The position numbers and the translations under genes are program-made. Of a DNA stretch of 8,323 nt, positions 6,198-8,323 are shown one piece after another. This DNA is from Leptospirillum sp037442005 (lineage in GTDB: Bacteria > Nitrospirota > Leptospirillia > Leptospirillales > Leptospirillaceae). The notes under the pieces were generated by a model that was not told the origin of the DNA, did not search any database, and saw nothing but the letters and a program-made list of their open reading frames with translations. Location of the stretch: assembly GCA_037442005.1 (NCBI GenBank), contig JBBIRA010000058.1:1-8323 (forward strand), written 5' to 3'. Numbering within the stretch: position 1 is the first letter of the stretch; each line of letters begins with the position of its first letter.

Positions 6198-6791
6198 CTA
6201 TTCTTGTTGTGACTCCGGTTCCAGATTCTCGCTGGGTTTGACCTGTTCTTCCTGATCCGCAGTCTTTCCCGACGGCTTGTATGCAGGATTGGGAGCAATG
6301 ACCATTGTCATGCTCGAACCTTCCATCCGGGGCGGCACCTCCACGATCCCGCGGGGATCGATCGAGGCGATGATCTTCTGCATGATTCCGGTGCCGACTT
6401 CGGTGTGGATCATTTCCCGGCCCCGGAACATCAGGTTGATCTTTGCCCGGTTTCCTTCTTCAAGGAAGCGCTGGACGTAGTTGATCTTGGTTCCAAGATC
6501 ATGCTCGTTGATATGCGGGCGAAACTTCACTTCCTTGACCTGTCCCGACCGCTGATTTTGCTTCATGGCATGAACCTTCTTGCTCTGTTCATACATGAAA
6601 CGGCCAAAATCCATCATTTTGCAAACAGGTGGCTTGGCATTGGGAGAAACTTCCACCAGGTCAAAGCCGAGTTCTTCCGCTTTGCGGATGGCGACAATCG
6701 TCGGAAAAATCCCGAGCTGTTCGCCTTCCGGCCCGATGGCGCGCACTTCCTTGATCTTGATTTCGTGATTCACACGAGGCTTTGGGTTGAT
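6198..6791 (-). CDS. infC: Translation initiation factor IF-3, probable AUC start codon
   Basis: IF3 binds the 30S subunit, prevents premature joining with 50S and rejects initiation at poor start codons. The 197-aa product (counting from AUC) has the N-domain INPKPRVNHEIKIKEVRAIG and NAKPPVCKMMDFGRFMYEQ (51-69), then the linker and C-domain with KEVKFRPHINEHDLGTKI (86-103), RFLEEGNRAKINLMFRGREM (108-127) and SMTMVIAPN. A polar, acidic tail of about 25 residues follows (172-197), somewhat beyond the common end. The first canonical start would be GTG at 6771-6773, but it falls inside the conserved RVNxEI segment and lies 24 nt from the Shine-Dalgarno. An in-frame TGA at 6813-6815 closes the frame, and between it and the GTG no ATG, GTG or TTG occurs. 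AUC at 6789-6791 sits 6 nt after AAAGGAGG and gives the family-typical N-terminus. The gene follows thrS by 55 nt. Confidence 0.95.
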   Translation of the reverse strand: MNPKPRVNHEIKIKEVRAIGPEGEQLGIFPTIVAIRKAEELGFDLVEVSPNAKPPVCKMMDFGRFMYEQSKKVHAMKQNQRSGQVKEVKFRPHINEHDLGTKINYVQRFLEEGNRAKINLMFRGREMIHTEVGTGIMQKIIASIDPRGIVEVPPRMEGSSMTMVIAPNPAYKPSGKTADQEEQVKPSENLEPESQQE

Positions 6792-6805
6792 TGGAACCCT
6801 CCTTT
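6789..6805 (-). promoter_or_regulatory. Strong Shine-Dalgarno plus noncanonical AUC start of infC
   Basis: On the minus strand AAAGGAGG (complement of 6798-6805) is followed after 6 nt by ATC (complement of 6789-6791), in frame with IF3. Rare AUU-type start codons on infC are known in other bacteria, where IF3 discriminates against them and so limits its own synthesis. An AUC start behind a near-perfect ribosome site fits that control scheme. That it acts this way here is inference. Confidence 0.75.
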
Positions 6806-6846
6806 GTTGCTGTCATGTTGGTCCGGACACCCTGCCCGGATGCGTT

Positions 6847-8323
6847 TCAGGCCGGTCTGGCCCTTTCTGTCAGGGAGACAATCGCCTCTTCCCGAAGGAT
6901 GAGATCCGATTTTTCCCCTTCGCGGGTCCGGATGGAAACACGGCCTTCCGCCACTTCCTTGTCACCGATGATCCACATTTCCGGGACTTTCAGCATTTGA
7001 GCCTCCCGGATCTTGAAGCCGATCTTTTCGTTCCGGAAATCCCCTTCCGCCCGGATCCCGAGGGCTTTCAAGCGCTCAAGAAGCGCTTCGGCATCGGGAA
7101 TATGACGGTCGGCAATGGTCATGATCATGACCTGCTCCGGAGCAAGCCATAACGGAAAAGCACCGACATAGTGCTCAACCAGGATCCCGAAAAACCGTTC
7201 AATCGATCCGAACAGCGCCCGGTGGATCATGATCGGCCGCTCGGCCTCCCCTTGAGCATTCCTGAAGGAGAGATCGAACTTTTCCGGAAGATTGAAGTCG
7301 ACCTGCACGGTAGACAGCTGCCAGGCCCGGCCGATGGCATCGTGGAACTTGATGTCGATCTTCGGGCCATAGAACACCCCTTCGCCCGGATCGGTCTCGT
7401 ACGGGATCCCGGAGTTGACCAGGGCCGTTTCCAGTGCCTCCGTGGCGAGCTTCCAGTGCTCGTCGGAGCCGACAGACTTCTCCGGACGGGTGGAAAGATA
7501 GACGGTGCGGTCGGTAAAACCGAACCGGCCCAGCATTTCCTCCACCAGAACCAGAACCTTCGAAATTTCCGACGCCAGATCTTCCGGCCGGCAAAAAAGA
7601 TGCGCATCATCCTGGGTGAACCCCCGGACCCGCATCAGGCCGTGAAGCGTTCCGGACCGCTCGTAGCGGTAAACGGTGCCGAGCTCGGACAACCGGATCG
7701 GAAGATCCCGGTAGCTCTTGACGCTTTCCCGGAAAATCATGATGTGGAACGGACAGTTCATCGGCTTCAGCTCGTACTCGATCCCTTCGATCTCCATCGG
7801 AGAGAACATGCTGTCCCGATAAAAGTCCCAGTGTCCGGACTGCTTCCAGAGATCCAGCCGGGCAATGTGGGGAGAATACACATACTTGTACCCGTGACGG
7901 TCATGGAGGCTCTTCCAGAGATCCTCCAGCACCCGGCGGATCCGGCTGCCGCGGGGCAGCCACAGGACAAGGCCGGCGCCTTTTTCATCGAGCGTCCGGA
8001 ACAGCTCCAGTTCCCGTCCCAGTTTCCGGTGGTCCCGGCGACGGATTTCCTCGAGTTTGGCCAGATGGGCGTCAAGCTCTTCCTGGGACCAGAAGGCCGT
8101 TCCGTAGATCCGCTGGAGGGACGGATTCGATTCAACGCCTTTCCAGTAAGCCCCGGAAGTGGTCAGAAGCTTGACGGCCGGAATCTCTTCCGTGGATTCG
8201 ATGTGAGGTCCCCGGCACAGGTCGACAAACTCGCCCTGCTCATAGACGGTGATTTCGGCCTCGTCGGGAATGGCGGAGATCAGCTCGAGTTTGAACGGTT
8301 CGTTTTTCCCGGAAAAAAGAGCC
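6847..8323 (-). CDS. thrS: Threonyl-tRNA synthetase (5' end outside window)
   Basis: The frame is open from the window edge to the TGA at 6847-6849 and gives 491 complete C-terminal codons of a protein that is normally about 640 aa. The missing part is the TGS domain and the first part of the editing domain. Visible in order are the end of the editing/SAD domain (VDLCRGPHIEST, GAYWKG, LQRIYGTAFW) and the class II core with GAGLVLWLPRG and YVYSPHIARLDLWKQSGHW. These are followed by LKPMNCPFHI with the zinc-ligand Cys (7753-7755), the motif 2 segment RYERSGTLHGLMRVRGFTQ with DDAHLFC, and IMIHRALFGSIERFFGILVE (motif 3). The C-terminal anticodon-binding domain begins LAPEQVMIMTIADRH. The zinc-binding Cys/His/His set is intact. 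Many ThrRS have CPGH where this protein reads CPFH, a known type of variation. ThrRS attaches threonine to tRNA-Thr. The gene heads the thrS-infC-rpmI-rplT cluster; its promoter and leader are not in the window. Confidence 0.97.
   Translation of the reverse strand, partial: ALFSGKNEPFKLELISAIPDEAEITVYEQGEFVDLCRGPHIESTEEIPAVKLLTTSGAYWKGVESNPSLQRIYGTAFWSQEELDAHLAKLEEIRRRDHRKLGRELELFRTLDEKGAGLVLWLPRGSRIRRVLEDLWKSLHDRHGYKYVYSPHIARLDLWKQSGHWDFYRDSMFSPMEIEGIEYELKPMNCPFHIMIFRESVKSYRDLPIRLSELGTVYRYERSGTLHGLMRVRGFTQDDAHLFCRPEDLASEISKVLVLVEEMLGRFGFTDRTVYLSTRPEKSVGSDEHWKLATEALETALVNSGIPYETDPGEGVFYGPKIDIKFHDAIGRAWQLSTVQVDFNLPEKFDLSFRNAQGEAERPIMIHRALFGSIERFFGILVEHYVGAFPLWLAPEQVMIMTIADRHIPDAEALLERLKALGIRAEGDFRNEKIGFKIREAQMLKVPEMWIIGDKEVAEGRVSIRTREGEKSDLILREEAIVSLTERARPA

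Noticed and set aside
6405..7152. Plus-strand open frames opposite infC and thrS
   Set aside because: They lie antisense to clearly conserved proteins and show no protein-family features of their own.

Overview
The window is a bacterial housekeeping region in fairly GC-rich DNA, with two gene clusters that converge on a short spacer near position 5,480. The organism cannot be fixed from the sequence alone. An acidophilic or autotrophic Nitrospirota bacterium such as Leptospirillum is my guess from general protein character, GC level and an archaeal-type PheRS in a bacterial gene setting. That guess is inference with low to moderate confidence.

Plus strand (1-5405): the cluster begins with the last 39 codons of a gene that looks like the 6-pyruvoyl-tetrahydropterin synthase/QueD family. 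Two peptide-type ABC transporter ATPases (oppD, oppF) follow, then the two subunits of phenylalanyl-tRNA synthetase (pheS, pheT). The junctions are extremely tight: TGATG, ATGA, ATGA and a 2-nt gap before a TTG start. The five genes therefore look like one translationally coupled transcription unit. Both PheRS subunits are of the archaeal/eukaryotic type. PheS is about 522 aa with long N-terminal winged-helix-like modules. PheT is about 560 aa and lacks the EMAP-like tRNA-binding domain and the C-terminal FDX-ACB domain of the usual ~800-aa bacterial beta subunit.

Minus strand (8323-5577): thrS (5' end outside the window), infC, rpmI and rplT are in the classical bacterial order, encoding ThrRS, IF3, L35 and L20. 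They end in a strong intrinsic terminator with a 12-bp perfect stem, a UUCG loop and an 8-T tract. In enterobacteria pheS-pheT follow rplT on the same strand. Here an archaeal-type pheST lies next to rplT but on the opposite strand, end to end.

The most notable points are: (1) the archaeal-type PheRS beside a bacterial thrS-infC-rpmI-rplT operon; (2) an infC gene whose only well-supported start codon is AUC, placed 6 nt after a perfect AAAGGAGG Shine-Dalgarno, which matches the known use of rare start codons for IF3 autoregulation; (3) the coupling of transporter ATPase genes to an aminoacyl-tRNA synthetase operon. I found no mobile element, CRISPR array, tRNA or rRNA, and no gene-free stretch longer than about 170 bases.
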